A stretch of DNA of 64,000 nt from Sinorhizobium kostiense. Its GTDB lineage: Bacteria; Pseudomonadota; Alphaproteobacteria; Rhizobiales; Rhizobiaceae. Of this stretch, positions 52,649 through 62,024 are shown piece by piece; positions within the stretch are counted from its first letter, which is position 1; the number at the start of each line of letters is the position of its first letter. A program made the position numbers and the translations under genes. The DNA is taken from positions 868,001 through 932,000 of the forward strand of contig NZ_JAGILA010000001.1 in assembly GCF_017874595.1 (NCBI RefSeq). The letters are read 5' to 3'. The notes below the pieces were generated by a model. That model worked only from the letters and a program-made list of their open reading frames with translations. It was not told the DNA's origin and did no database searches.

Positions 52649-53500
52649 ATGAAAATTCATCGCTTGGCCGCTGTCGCGGCCATATTCGGCATGCTCGGCT
52701 TTGGCCAGACCACATTCGCTCAGGACGCTTCAAAGGCCATAACCATCGCGACCGAGGGTGCCTACGCGCCCTGGAACTTCACCAATGCCGACGGCAAGCT
52801 CGACGGTCTGGAGATCGACCTCGCCAATGATCTCTGCGCGCGGATGAAGGTCGAGTGCACGATCATCGCGCAGGATTGGGAAGGCCTGATCCCGTCGCTG
52901 AAGGTCGGTAAGTTCGACGTCATCATGGCGGGCATGTTCATCACACCGAAGCGGCTGGAAACCATCGACTTTACGCAGCCTTATGCCGTCGACCCGGGCA
53001 GTTTCGCGGTCGCGAAGGATAGCGAACTTGGAAAGCTGGGTCTCTCCGGCGAAAAGTTCAATCTGGACGACGAAGCCGCGTCCATGGCCGCGATCGAAAA
53101 GCTGAAGCCGCTGCTGAAGGGGAAGATAGTCGGCGTTCAGGCGGCAACGACGATGCTTGAGTTCGTAAAAAAGTACTTCGGAGACACCGTGGAGATCCGT
53201 GAGTACAAGACCACCGAGCAGCATGACCTCGATCTGGCGGCCGGCCGCATCGATGCGCTGTTCGCGCAGCAGACGGCACTGGCGACAACGCTCGCGAAAC
53301 CTGAATTTGCCGATTACACGATCGCCGGGCCGGGTTTCGTGGGTGGCCTGTTCGGCCTCGGAACCGGCGCAGGCCTGCGCAAGGAAGACACCAAGCTCAA
53401 GGAGATGTTGAACAAGGCAATCGACGAGGCGATAGCCGATGGCACCATCAAGCGCATCTCGGAGAAGTGGGTGAAGACGGACGTCACGCCAGTCAAGTAG
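52649..53500 (+). CDS. Amino-acid/opine-type periplasmic binding protein (ABC family 3)
   Basis: 283 residues from the ATG at 52649 with AAAGGGG upstream. Signal peptide MKIHRLAAVAAIFGMLGF to FAQ. Mature family-3 features: GAYAPWNF, DGLEIDLANDLCARM, and DWEGLIPSLKVGKFDVIMAGM. An Arg/Lys/ornithine- or opine-type ligand is usual for this group, but gamma-glutamyl compounds are suggested by the gene downstream. No ATPase is encoded in this operon. Confidence 0.9.
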   Translation: MKIHRLAAVAAIFGMLGFGQTTFAQDASKAITIATEGAYAPWNFTNADGKLDGLEIDLANDLCARMKVECTIIAQDWEGLIPSLKVGKFDVIMAGMFITPKRLETIDFTQPYAVDPGSFAVAKDSELGKLGLSGEKFNLDDEAASMAAIEKLKPLLKGKIVGVQAATTMLEFVKKYFGDTVEIREYKTTEQHDLDLAAGRIDALFAQQTALATTLAKPEFADYTIAGPGFVGGLFGLGTGAGLRKEDTKLKEMLNKAIDEAIADGTIKRISEKWVKTDVTPVK

Positions 53501-53572
53501 GCGCGGGCGGACCTGCCCGATGGACTGGCTTCGGACGTTCCGTCGGGCAGCGCGCCGAAAGGCTTTGATCAT

Positions 53573-54286
53573 ATGGCAGATATTTTGCATTTCCTGGGCT
53601 TCGGACAGGGCGGCTGGGGCGCCTCCCTGCTTCTCGCATCCGGTGTCACGCTTGCTCTATCCGTTCTCGGCTTTCTCCTTGGCGCAGCCTTCGGCGCGCT
53701 TTCCGCGGGCGGCAGGCTATCGCGGCGTCTTGTTCCGGCAGGACTTGCCAAGGCGTATGGCACAGTGTTTCGGGGGGTTCCCGATCTGCTGACGATCTAC
53801 CTGCTCTATTATGGTGGCAGCATTGCCCTGACACAGATTGGCAAATTCTTCGGCAGCGCCGGCTTCATCGGGCTGCCTGCATTTGCGACGGGCGTCCTGG
53901 CGATCGGCATCATATCGGGCGCCTATCAGGGAGAGGTCTATCGCGGAGCCTACCAGGCCGTGGATAGCGGCCAGTTCGACGCCTGCAAGGCGCTTGGCCT
54001 GTCCCGCTTTCAATCCCTACGCCTCGTCATCGTGCCCCAACTGATGCGCCATGCCCTGCCGGGGCTCGGCAATGTCTGGCAACTGGTGCTGAAGGACTCG
54101 GCATTAATCTCCGTGATCGGCCTTGTCGAATTGATGCGTCAGGCGCAGATCGGCGCCGGTTCGACGCGGGAGCCCTTCATCTTCTATATCGCGGCCGCCA
54201 TGCTCTACTTTGTCATCGCCGCCGTCACCGCTTCGGTCTTTCGCTATGGTGAGGCTCGGGCCTGGCGAGGCATGGTCCACGCATGA
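53573..54286 (+). CDS. Polar amino-acid ABC permease, HisQ type
   Basis: 237 residues with five helices. HisMQ signature GAYQGEVYRGAYQAVDSGQFDACKALGLSRFQSLRLVIVPQ. It forms a heterodimer with the next permease, whose ATG overlaps its stop. It begins 72 bp after the binding-protein gene. Confidence 0.92.
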   Translation: MADILHFLGFGQGGWGASLLLASGVTLALSVLGFLLGAAFGALSAGGRLSRRLVPAGLAKAYGTVFRGVPDLLTIYLLYYGGSIALTQIGKFFGSAGFIGLPAFATGVLAIGIISGAYQGEVYRGAYQAVDSGQFDACKALGLSRFQSLRLVIVPQLMRHALPGLGNVWQLVLKDSALISVIGLVELMRQAQIGAGSTREPFIFYIAAAMLYFVIAAVTASVFRYGEARAWRGMVHA

Positions 54287-54975
54287 TCGACCTTGCCTTC
54301 TTCCTGGATATTTTCCCCACCCTCCTGTCCGGCTTGCCGATGACCATGCAACTCGCAGCGTCGTCAATCAGCATCGGCTTCGTCATGGCGTTGGTTCTCG
54401 CGCTCCTCCAACAGGGAAATCACCGCATCGTGGTTTGGCCGATCCGGGCCTTCGTTGCGGTCTTTCGTGGCACGCCGCTGCTCGTGCAGATCTTTCTTAT
54501 CTATTATGGCCTGGGCCAGTTCCGCCCGTCGCTCCAGGCAGCCGGACTGTGGTGGCTGTTCCGCGAACCCTATTGGTGCGCCATCATCGCCCTCGGTCTC
54601 AACACTGCGGCTTATGGGAGCGAGATCCTGCGCGGCGCGATACAGGGTGTCCCGCGCGGCCTGGTCGAGGCAGCCTCTGCCTTCGGCATGTCACGGTTGC
54701 TCACGCTACGCCTCATCATCCTGCCCTTGGCCCTGCGCCAGGCGATCCCGAGCTACAGCAACGAGATCATCCTCATGATCAAGGGAACGTCGCTTGCATC
54801 GATCATCACGCTAATGGAGGTCACCGGCATCGCCCAGGGGCTCATTTCGCAAACGTATCGCGCCGTCGAGGTCTTCGTCGCCGCCGGCGCCATCTATCTC
54901 ACCATCAATTTCACGATCATCTCGGCGCTGAATGCGCTTGAAACCTGGCTCACACCCTACCGGGCGCGAGCCTGA
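54283..54975 (+). CDS. Polar amino-acid ABC permease, HisM type
   Basis: 230 residues, five helices, signature AAYGSEILRGAIQGVPRGLVEAASAFGMSRLLTLRLIILP. It starts in an ATGA overlap with the previous permease. It is followed 37 bp later by the gamma-glutamyltransferase gene where an HisP-type ATPase would be expected. Confidence 0.92.
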   Translation: MIDLAFFLDIFPTLLSGLPMTMQLAASSISIGFVMALVLALLQQGNHRIVVWPIRAFVAVFRGTPLLVQIFLIYYGLGQFRPSLQAAGLWWLFREPYWCAIIALGLNTAAYGSEILRGAIQGVPRGLVEAASAFGMSRLLTLRLIILPLALRQAIPSYSNEIILMIKGTSLASIITLMEVTGIAQGLISQTYRAVEVFVAAGAIYLTINFTIISALNALETWLTPYRARA

Positions 54976-55012
54976 GGCATCCTTGCCGCCAATGACGAGG
55001 AGAATGAACAAA

Positions 55013-56605
55013 ATGCGCAATTTCGAGAAGCCGACGCGGTCCGTTGCCGTGTCGCGGAACACGATGGCGGCCACATCGCACCCTTCCGCCACGTTGGTCG
55101 CGCTCCAGGTCATGGAGGCCGGCGGCAACGCCATGGACGCCGCCATCGCCGCCTGTGCGGTGCAATGTGTCGTCGAGCCGGGCTCGACGGGTATCGGAGG
55201 AGATTGTTTTGCGCTCTACGCGCCCAATGGATCGGATAAGGTCATCGCCTATAACGGCTCGGGCCGCACGCCGGCTGCCCTGACGGCCAACTGGTTCGAA
55301 GAGCGAGGATTGGTGGAGGTGCCACGCCAGTCGCCTGCTGCGGTAACGGTCCCGGGGGCGATCGATGCCTGGACGCGCCTGCATGCGGATCACGGCCAGC
55401 TTCCCTTCGCCGACGTGCTTGCGCCGGCAATCCGCTTTGCCGAGGAGGGCTACGCGATCACGCCGCGCGTCCATCGCGATTGGTTCTTGGAGGAAGAACT
55501 GCTTTCCGCGGACGCAACCGCCGCGCGGATCTTTCTTCCTGGTGGACGAGCGCCGAAGATCGGGGAGGTTCATCGGCAGCCGGAACTGGCGGAAACACTG
55601 AGACGCATTGCCGCCGAAGGCCGCGACGGCTTCTACGGCGGTCCAGTCGCCGAGGACATCGTAACCTATTTACGCTCTCTCGGCGGGCTCCACACGATGG
55701 AAGACTTTGCGAGCGCGCGCGGGGAATATGTCGCCCCGGTCACCACCGGCTTTCGCGGCTATACCATTCACGAATGCCCGCCGAACGGCCAGGGCATCAT
55801 CGCGCTCCTGATCCTCAACATCCTCAGCCGCTTCGACGCCAAGGACGACCCACAATCGCCGGACCGGCTGCATATCGAGATCGAGGCGACGCGCCTTGCC
55901 TATGCCGCCCGCGACGCCTGGATCGCCGATCCGGACAAGGCGGATGTCCCGGTGGATGAGCTGCTCTCGGATGGCCTGGCCGACAGGCTCGCGGCAATGA
56001 TTGACCTGCGAAAGGCGCTGACGAACCTGCCGTCGTTCGAAATGCCGCTTCATCGCGACACCGTCTATATCTCCGTTGTCGACCGCGACCGCAATGCCGT
56101 GAGCTTCATCAATTCGATCTTCGACAGCTTCGGCTCGGGCCTCGTGGCGCCACGCTCCGGCGTCATATTGCACAATCGCGGCCAGAGCTTCTCACTCAGA
56201 CCCGGCCACCCGAACCGGATAGAACCCTCGAAGCGGCCGCTCCACACCATCATCCCCGGCATGGTGACCCGCAACGGCCGGGTCGAGATGCCGTTCGGCG
56301 TGATGGGCGGCTATTATCAGGCGCTTGGCCATGCCCATCTGCTCTCCAAGGTCCTCGATTACGGTATGGACTTGCAGGAGGCGATCGATCTGCCGCGCGT
56401 GATGCCGACATCAGACGGAACGAGAGTTGAGGCCGAGCGCACGATCGACGGCGCGACCAAAGCTGAGCTCGAACGGCGGGGCTTCAGCTTCTCTCCCGCG
56501 GAAGACCCGATCGGCGGCGCCCAGGCGATCCGCATCGATTGGGAGAACGGCACCCTGACCGGTGCATCAGAACCGAGAAAAGACGGAATTGCACTTGGAG
56601 CCTAG
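55013..56605 (+). CDS. Gamma-glutamyltransferase-family protein
   Basis: 530 residues from the ATG at 55013, with GAGGAG at ten-base spacing (ATGs at 54992 and 55004 are possible). Ntn-hydrolase with the large subunit AATSHPSATLVALQVMEAGGNAMDAAIAA and STGIGGDCFALYA. The self-cleavage/nucleophile Thr is in LHRDTVYISVVD (about residue 350). No signal peptide is visible, which points to a cytoplasmic enzyme (YwrD-like), unlike periplasmic glutathione-degrading GGT. It should hydrolyse an imported gamma-glutamyl amide or peptide. Confidence 0.9.
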   Translation: MRNFEKPTRSVAVSRNTMAATSHPSATLVALQVMEAGGNAMDAAIAACAVQCVVEPGSTGIGGDCFALYAPNGSDKVIAYNGSGRTPAALTANWFEERGLVEVPRQSPAAVTVPGAIDAWTRLHADHGQLPFADVLAPAIRFAEEGYAITPRVHRDWFLEEELLSADATAARIFLPGGRAPKIGEVHRQPELAETLRRIAAEGRDGFYGGPVAEDIVTYLRSLGGLHTMEDFASARGEYVAPVTTGFRGYTIHECPPNGQGIIALLILNILSRFDAKDDPQSPDRLHIEIEATRLAYAARDAWIADPDKADVPVDELLSDGLADRLAAMIDLRKALTNLPSFEMPLHRDTVYISVVDRDRNAVSFINSIFDSFGSGLVAPRSGVILHNRGQSFSLRPGHPNRIEPSKRPLHTIIPGMVTRNGRVEMPFGVMGGYYQALGHAHLLSKVLDYGMDLQEAIDLPRVMPTSDGTRVEAERTIDGATKAELERRGFSFSPAEDPIGGAQAIRIDWENGTLTGASEPRKDGIALGA

Positions 56606-56656
56606 GGGCATCGCCCGCAAAGGGGAATTGTCTCGGGCTAATAGGAGAGAAATGGC

Positions 56657-57247
56657 ATGGCGCGCGCAATCCTCGTGATCGATGTCCAGAAAGTCTATAC
56701 CGACCCGGCTTCGCCCTTGCATTGTGTCGGCAATGCCGACGCGATCGCGAACATCAATAGGATCGTAGCCGCGGCGGAGGCCGCGGGTGATCTCGTGGTT
56801 CACGTCCGCCATGTCCATCGCCGCGATGGCTCGGATGCCGGCCGCATGTTCGATTTCAGCGGCGAAGCGGGCGAACTCGGCTTCGTGGCTGGCACCGAGG
56901 AAGTCGAGGACGACCCAAGATTTGAGATCCCTGCCGGCGCCCTGACAATCACCAAGCAACGCTATTCCAGCTTCGTGGGCACTGGCCTTGAGCAGATGCT
57001 GCGGGAACGGTCGATAGACCGGATCGTCGTGACCGGGTTCATGACCAATTTCTGCTGCGAGGCCACCGCGAGGCATGGCCACGATCTCGACTTCTTCGTC
57101 GATTTTCCCCTCGACGCCACCGGATGCCCCGACCTGTCGGAAACGGCAACGCAGGAAACGATCAAGGCGGGGACTACCGCGACATTGGCTGCCGGCTTTG
57201 CAAGGGTCATGAGCACAGCCGAATGGTTGGCCGGATCAGGCATCTAA
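56657..57247 (+). CDS. Isochorismatase-family cysteine hydrolase
   Basis: 196 residues. Catalytic triad residues visible: Asp in LVIDVQK, Lys in ITKQRYSSF, Cys in GFMTNFCCEATARHG. A GGAGAG site precedes the ATG. Members cleave amide or ester bonds, for example N-carbamoyl compounds or nicotinamide. Together with the GGT it suggests stepwise breakdown of an imported nitrogen compound, which I cannot name. Confidence 0.88.
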   Translation: MARAILVIDVQKVYTDPASPLHCVGNADAIANINRIVAAAEAAGDLVVHVRHVHRRDGSDAGRMFDFSGEAGELGFVAGTEEVEDDPRFEIPAGALTITKQRYSSFVGTGLEQMLRERSIDRIVVTGFMTNFCCEATARHGHDLDFFVDFPLDATGCPDLSETATQETIKAGTTATLAAGFARVMSTAEWLAGSGI

Positions 57248-57387
57248 CCGATAGGTCGGAACCTGGCCAGTCAGCCACGTCTCGCCCGGGCCGCAACTGA
57301 CCGCCGGGGACTTAGCACAACGCGCCACCCGACGCAGGGCTCGCCCGGCGACGATCATTCAATCAAGACATCAGAGGTTTGGCCACA

Positions 57388-58386
57388 ATGCTGCTGAGGA
57401 CTATTGAAGCCGGGCTGAAGCGCGTCGGTCTGGACCGCTACCTGATCATCCTGATCCTGACGGTGGCCCTTGCAGCCCTTGTCCCTGCAAAGGGTGGATT
57501 CGCGGCGGTGCTTTCAAACGTGACGTTCTGGGCGGTCGCCCTGCTGTTCTTCCTTTACGGCGCCAAGCTTTCACTGTCCGCTGCCCTGGCGGGTTTGACG
57601 AACTGGAAGCTTCAGGCCGGCTGCCTGGCCTGTACCTACATCCTCTTTCCAGTGCTTGCGACGGGCCTCTACGGCGTCTCGCAAGCCTGGTTTCCGGCTG
57701 CAGTCGGCCTCGGCTTCCTCTATCTCGGATGTCTGCCATCCACCGTGCAGAGTTCCATTGCATTCACCTCCGTTGCCGGCGGCAATGTTGCCGGCGCACT
57801 GTGTGCGGCTTCGTTGTCGAATTTAATAGGCGTAGTGCTTTGCCCGCTCCTGCTCGCGATGGTGCTTCATACCAGCACGAACGAGGGCGACCCGCTCGGC
57901 GCCATATGGAAAATCGCGCAGCAGATCCTCCTGCCGTTCCTGTTGGGGCAATTGTTGCGGCCGCTATTGGCGGACTTCCTGGACCGCTACAAACAGGCCA
58001 CCATGATCGTCGATCGCGGCTCAATCCTGCTGATCGTCTATTCCGCCTTCTCAGCGGGTGTTGTCGCCGGGATCTGGTTTCGTCTTTCCTGGTCCGACAT
58101 TACCCTCTTGGTCATTCTTTGCGTCCTCCTGCTCGGTGTCGTTATGGCAATCGTCCTCACCGCCGGCAAGTTGGCGAGTATGCCGAGAGGTGATCGATTG
58201 GCGCTTCTATTTTGCGGGTCAACCAAGAGCCTCGCAACTGGGCTGCCGATGGCCGGCATCTTGTTCGACGCAGCGCAAGTCGCGCTCGTCGTGCTGCCGC
58301 TGATGTTGTTTCACCTGATCCAGTTGTCAGTGCTGGCCGTGATTTCACAACGCAGTGTCGTGCGCCCACAGGCAGACAAGGCGTAG
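57388..58386 (+). CDS. Bile acid:sodium symporter-like transporter (SBF-like)
   Basis: 332 residues from the ATG at 57388 with AGAGG nine bases upstream; an in-frame TTG three codons earlier is less likely. Nine to ten helices with the SBF-like motifs LGFLYLGCLPSTVQSSIAFTSVAGGNVAGALCAASLSNL and FCGSTKSLATGLPMA. An Na+-coupled organic anion carrier, import or export of an operon intermediate. It lies 140 bp after the isochorismatase-family gene. Confidence 0.88.
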   Translation: MLLRTIEAGLKRVGLDRYLIILILTVALAALVPAKGGFAAVLSNVTFWAVALLFFLYGAKLSLSAALAGLTNWKLQAGCLACTYILFPVLATGLYGVSQAWFPAAVGLGFLYLGCLPSTVQSSIAFTSVAGGNVAGALCAASLSNLIGVVLCPLLLAMVLHTSTNEGDPLGAIWKIAQQILLPFLLGQLLRPLLADFLDRYKQATMIVDRGSILLIVYSAFSAGVVAGIWFRLSWSDITLLVILCVLLLGVVMAIVLTAGKLASMPRGDRLALLFCGSTKSLATGLPMAGILFDAAQVALVVLPLMLFHLIQLSVLAVISQRSVVRPQADKA

Positions 58387-58654
58387 CTCCTGTCGTAGCG
58401 ACACCCAGCAGGCGCTTGCGCCCGACATGTCCGGCACCCGCCGCAAGCGGCGAAGGACGCCTTTGGGTCGATCTTTCCGGTTCCGATCCATCGCGGACGG
58501 GGTGATTTCTGCCGCCTTCTGGCTCGGGTCCATTCAGGGATTGCCGCCGCGGCAGAGAAGCGGCAAGGTTGAAACCATGCGCAGGATGAATCCGGTCTCG
58601 CGTTCTTCCCGGCTTGGGCATTGACTGCATTGTTCTGACAGAGGAGGCAAAACC

Positions 58655-58981
58655 ATGGCCATGTATCTCACGCGCTTCAGCTACACGCCCGAGACATGGG
58701 CGCGCATGATCGAAAACCCAGAGGATCGCCGCGAGGCGGCGCGTACGTATATCGAGTCCGTAGGTGGAAAGCTCCATGGGTTCTGGTACGCCTTTGGCGA
58801 GCATGATGGTTGGAATCTGTGGGAGGCGCCGGATAACGTTTCGATGGCGGCGGTTACGCTCGCGATCGGCGCAGGAGGCGCGCTCAGTTCCATCGAGACC
58901 ACTGTCCTCCTCAGCGTCGAGGATACGATCGAAGCTTTGGGAAAGGCAAAGTCGATTCGGTATCGTCCGCCGGCGGCGTAG
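58655..58981 (+). CDS. GYD-domain protein
   Basis: 108 residues. Starts MAMYLTRFSYTPETWARMIENPEDRREAARTYIESVGGKLHGFWYAFGEHDGWNLWEAPDNVSMAAVTLAIGAGGALSSIETTVLLS, the GYD-domain pattern (dimeric alpha-beta barrel-like). Function is unknown. AGGAGG precedes the ATG. It is 268 bp downstream of the SBF-like gene and may be separate. Confidence 0.88.
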   Translation: MAMYLTRFSYTPETWARMIENPEDRREAARTYIESVGGKLHGFWYAFGEHDGWNLWEAPDNVSMAAVTLAIGAGGALSSIETTVLLSVEDTIEALGKAKSIRYRPPAA

Positions 58982-59098
58982 GCGCCAAGCCAAATGAACT
59001 TCATGAGTATGTCGGTTTCCGGCGCGCAGTCCCTTTGACTGCGCCAGAGGATCCGCCGGTGCTGCCCATGTTGAGATGGTCCATGGGAAATCCCGATG

Positions 59099-60361
59099 TC
59101 ACAACGTTCTGTCGGAACGTAGAGGGTCGATATCGAGAGAAGTTCTGGCGCAAGTCACCAGCTCGCTCACCAACTGGCCTGTGATCCCGGCCATGGTTAC
59201 ACCGAGATGGCCATGCCCAAATGCGTAGATGACGCGGTCAGTCCTCGGTGATGAGCCGATCACAGGAAGCGAATCCGGCATAGACGGCCTGAAGCCCATC
59301 CATTCCGATGTTCCCTCGCCAGCGGAGGGAACCAACGTTTTGACCGCCTTGCGGATCATCATGGTCCGCTTCCAATTGGCCGGAGCTTCAAGCCCGCCAA
59401 GTTCGACCGTTCCCGCGGCACGCAAACCATCCGCCATGGGCGTCATGTAGAAGCCATGCTCGGGATAGCAGGCCGGCCGGGTGAGAAGCTCTCGCGCCTG
59501 CGGGAACAGCACGTGGTAGCCGCGTTCGGTATCCAGGAGAACATGGTCGCCAACTTTAGCCGCCAATTCGCGCGACCAGGCACCAGCGGCGATCACGACC
59601 CGATCAGCACTCAGGACTTTGTCATTCGCGCGGATCACAGCGCTCATTCCCTCGACGCGCAGGTCACAAGCAACGCCTGCGATGAACTGGCCGCCGCGAC
59701 TGACGATAGCCCTGGCGAGCAATCGCGCAAGTCGTTCAGGACTTGCAATGACGTACGCATCCTTGAACCAGATGCCACCTCGATAAAGGGGAGCAAGATG
59801 CGGCTCGAGGTCGCGGACCTCCTGAGCGGAAAGCCGCTCGAGCTTTACGCCGTGCTTCTCGCGAAACGCAGCGTCGCGGGCGGCAGCCTCGCCTCCGCGC
59901 TCGGATTTGTACAGGTAAATACAGCCGTGCTCTTCGATAAGATCACCCGCTCCCGCTTCCGCTATCAACGGCCGCCAGGCCGCATCCGCGCGAGCCAATA
60001 GCGTCGAAAGCACCATCGCGATCCGCTCGACCTCCGCGTTCCTGCTCGACGCGAGAAATGCCCGCAACCAGGGAAACAGCGACCAGAGATAGCTCCACCT
60101 TATCGAAAGCGGACCGAGGGGACTCGCAAGCATCCCCGGCACGCGCCACGCAATACCAGGAGTTGCGACGGGAACGACCCCATGCGGGGCAACCGTGCAG
60201 GCGTTGCCGAACGAGCACGCGTGTCGGTAATACGATCCGTCGAGAGGTGGCTCACGGTCGAGGATCGTTACGCGATGGCCACTGCGCAGCAACTGGAGGG
60301 CACTGCTTAGCCCCACAAGGCCAGCCCCCACCACGATCACTGTCTGGCTTGGCGTATCCAT
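59099..60361 (-). CDS. FAD-dependent D-amino-acid dehydrogenase-like oxidoreductase
   Basis: 420 residues from the ATG at 60361; the earlier in-frame start lacks FAD motif context. The dinucleotide motif VIVVGAGLVGLSSALQLLRSGHRV is at about residues 8-32; the C-terminal FAD contacts GFRPSMPDSLPVIG and AFGHGHLGVTMAGITG match DadA-like enzymes. It oxidises a D-amino acid or related secondary amine to the keto acid and ammonia, passing electrons to the membrane. It is 37 bp downstream of the MocR gene in the same direction, so both are probably co-transcribed. Confidence 0.9.
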   Translation of the reverse strand: MDTPSQTVIVVGAGLVGLSSALQLLRSGHRVTILDREPPLDGSYYRHACSFGNACTVAPHGVVPVATPGIAWRVPGMLASPLGPLSIRWSYLWSLFPWLRAFLASSRNAEVERIAMVLSTLLARADAAWRPLIAEAGAGDLIEEHGCIYLYKSERGGEAAARDAAFREKHGVKLERLSAQEVRDLEPHLAPLYRGGIWFKDAYVIASPERLARLLARAIVSRGGQFIAGVACDLRVEGMSAVIRANDKVLSADRVVIAAGAWSRELAAKVGDHVLLDTERGYHVLFPQARELLTRPACYPEHGFYMTPMADGLRAAGTVELGGLEAPANWKRTMMIRKAVKTLVPSAGEGTSEWMGFRPSMPDSLPVIGSSPRTDRVIYAFGHGHLGVTMAGITGQLVSELVTCARTSLDIDPLRSDRTL

Positions 60362-60398
60362 GCTCGATCCCGCTCTCGTCAAGTGCCGCTGTCCGGCC

Positions 60399-61802
60399 TC
60401 ATGCGTGCCCAATCAAAGCACGAGGGCGATCCGCGAGGGTCGAGACAATAATCCGCAGCGCCGTCGCCAGCTCGTCGCGCGACGAAGCACAGCCAATGTT
60501 GATGCGGACTGCATGTTCGACAGGCTGACGGTCGCAGGCAAATGCGCTGGCGGGCATAACCGCAACGCCATGAGCCCTCAGCGTCGCCGTGAAATCCTCC
60601 GATCGCCAAGGGGCTGGCAATCTCAACCAAATGAACATGCAGCGCGGATCGGCACTGAAGCTGTGGCCACTGAGCAAAGCGGCCGCCAACGCGTTGCGGG
60701 CGCGCAATTCAGTGAGCTGAGCCTTGAGGATTGCCTTGGCGGTACCGTCCTCCAGCCATCGCGTTGCAATCAACAGCGGTATCGGCGCCGGCATCCACGA
60801 TGTCGTCCGGATCGCTTCCGCCGTGACGAGCGCCAATCCAGGCGGGCATGTGAGATAGCCGATGCGCAGGCCCGGCGCCAAAGCCTTTGAAAGTGCCGAA
60901 ATGTGATAGGTGCGGTGCGGTGCCAGCGTTAGCAGCGCGGGCGCGCGCTCACCGAGCATGGGTCCGTATACGTCATCTTCGATGATCACGAGGTCGCGGC
61001 GTTCGCAGACGTCGACGAGATCTCGTCGCCGCCTCTCGCTCATTGTCGTGACGGTTGGATTATGCAGTGACGGGGTCGTGAAAACGGCCCGCACCTGCTC
61101 TCGATCGCAGACGGCCTCGAGTTCGCTGACGTTCAGTCCCTCCTCGTCGGTGCCGACACCGACGATCCGGAACCTGAACATTGCGGCGAGCGCCTTCAGC
61201 CCGTAGTAGGTCAGCCGGTCGGAAACGACGACATCGCCGGGCTCGACGACGCTGCTGATAACGGCGAGCAACGCATGCTGCGCACCGCTTGTCACGACAA
61301 TGTCTTCAACCGCAGGATTGAAGCCGTTCAGCGATATCCAATGGCTGGCAGCCTCCCGGGCCCAGGCCGGGCCCTCGGGCGGCTGATACTCCTGCATTTG
61401 CGCAAAACGGGGATCTTCCGCCAGTTTCGGCAGGACATCTGCCAATCGCTGCTGGAAATCCTCGACGGCGGGGCGGTTGACAGTGAGGTCGATGACGCCC
61501 GCTGTCTTCGTTGCCCGGTCGACCCTCGGCATCGCCGCTTCGGCACGCACGATCGTTCCGCGACGGGTGCTGCCGACCACGAGATTGAGGTTCTGCAGCT
61601 CGCGATATGCGCGGGTTACGGTCGAAACGTTGAGCAACCGCTCCTTTGCCAGATCCCGCTGTGGCGGCAACTGGCTGCCAGGGGCCAGCTCGCCCGCCCT
61701 GATCTTGGCCTCGATCTCTGCCGCGAGCTGCAAGTAGGCGGGCAGTCGTCCCGACGACTTCTGCCGCGCATTTGTCCTGGTCATCGATTTCTTCGAATTC
61801 AT
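60399..61802 (-). CDS. MocR-type regulator (GntR helix-turn-helix plus PLP aminotransferase fold)
   Basis: 467 residues from the ATG at 61802 with GGAA upstream; ATG 61784 is possible. N-terminal winged helix (YLQLAAEIEAKIRAGELAPGSQLPPQRDLAKERLLNVSTVTRAYREL), then a fold-type I aminotransferase-like domain from about 115 with the PLP-Lys region HISALSKALAPGLRIGYL. It senses an amino-acid-related ligand through PLP. It is divergent from the polyamine-type ABC genes and upstream of the D-amino-acid dehydrogenase-like gene, so it probably controls both. Confidence 0.9.
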   Translation of the reverse strand: MNSKKSMTRTNARQKSSGRLPAYLQLAAEIEAKIRAGELAPGSQLPPQRDLAKERLLNVSTVTRAYRELQNLNLVVGSTRRGTIVRAEAAMPRVDRATKTAGVIDLTVNRPAVEDFQQRLADVLPKLAEDPRFAQMQEYQPPEGPAWAREAASHWISLNGFNPAVEDIVVTSGAQHALLAVISSVVEPGDVVVSDRLTYYGLKALAAMFRFRIVGVGTDEEGLNVSELEAVCDREQVRAVFTTPSLHNPTVTTMSERRRRDLVDVCERRDLVIIEDDVYGPMLGERAPALLTLAPHRTYHISALSKALAPGLRIGYLTCPPGLALVTAEAIRTTSWMPAPIPLLIATRWLEDGTAKAILKAQLTELRARNALAAALLSGHSFSADPRCMFIWLRLPAPWRSEDFTATLRAHGVAVMPASAFACDRQPVEHAVRINIGCASSRDELATALRIIVSTLADRPRALIGHA

Positions 61803-62024
61803 ACAAAAATTCCGATCAGCCAAAATTGTGGATCGCCACTTCCAGTGGAATCAACAATTCGCCCCATCTTTTGCCGCTGATATCAGCTTTTGCGCGCAAA
61901 TGCGATAGCCGGTTGCAGAGTCAGACAAAAACATTTGTATGCTTGACAATTATGATCATAGCGAGACAATATCGACAAGCATCGAGACAAGGGAAGAGGG
62001 CCCGCCGATGCAGAAGGAAGTTCC
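61803..62024. promoter_or_regulatory. Divergent promoter region of MocR and polyamine-type operon
   Basis: 222 bp. TTTGTATG at 61934-61941 and its inverted copy CATACAAA at 61800-61807 (spanning the MocR start) are candidate MocR sites. TTGACA at 61943-61948 with an AT-rich stretch 17 bases on is a plausible plus-strand promoter for the ATPase gene. Confidence 0.4.
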
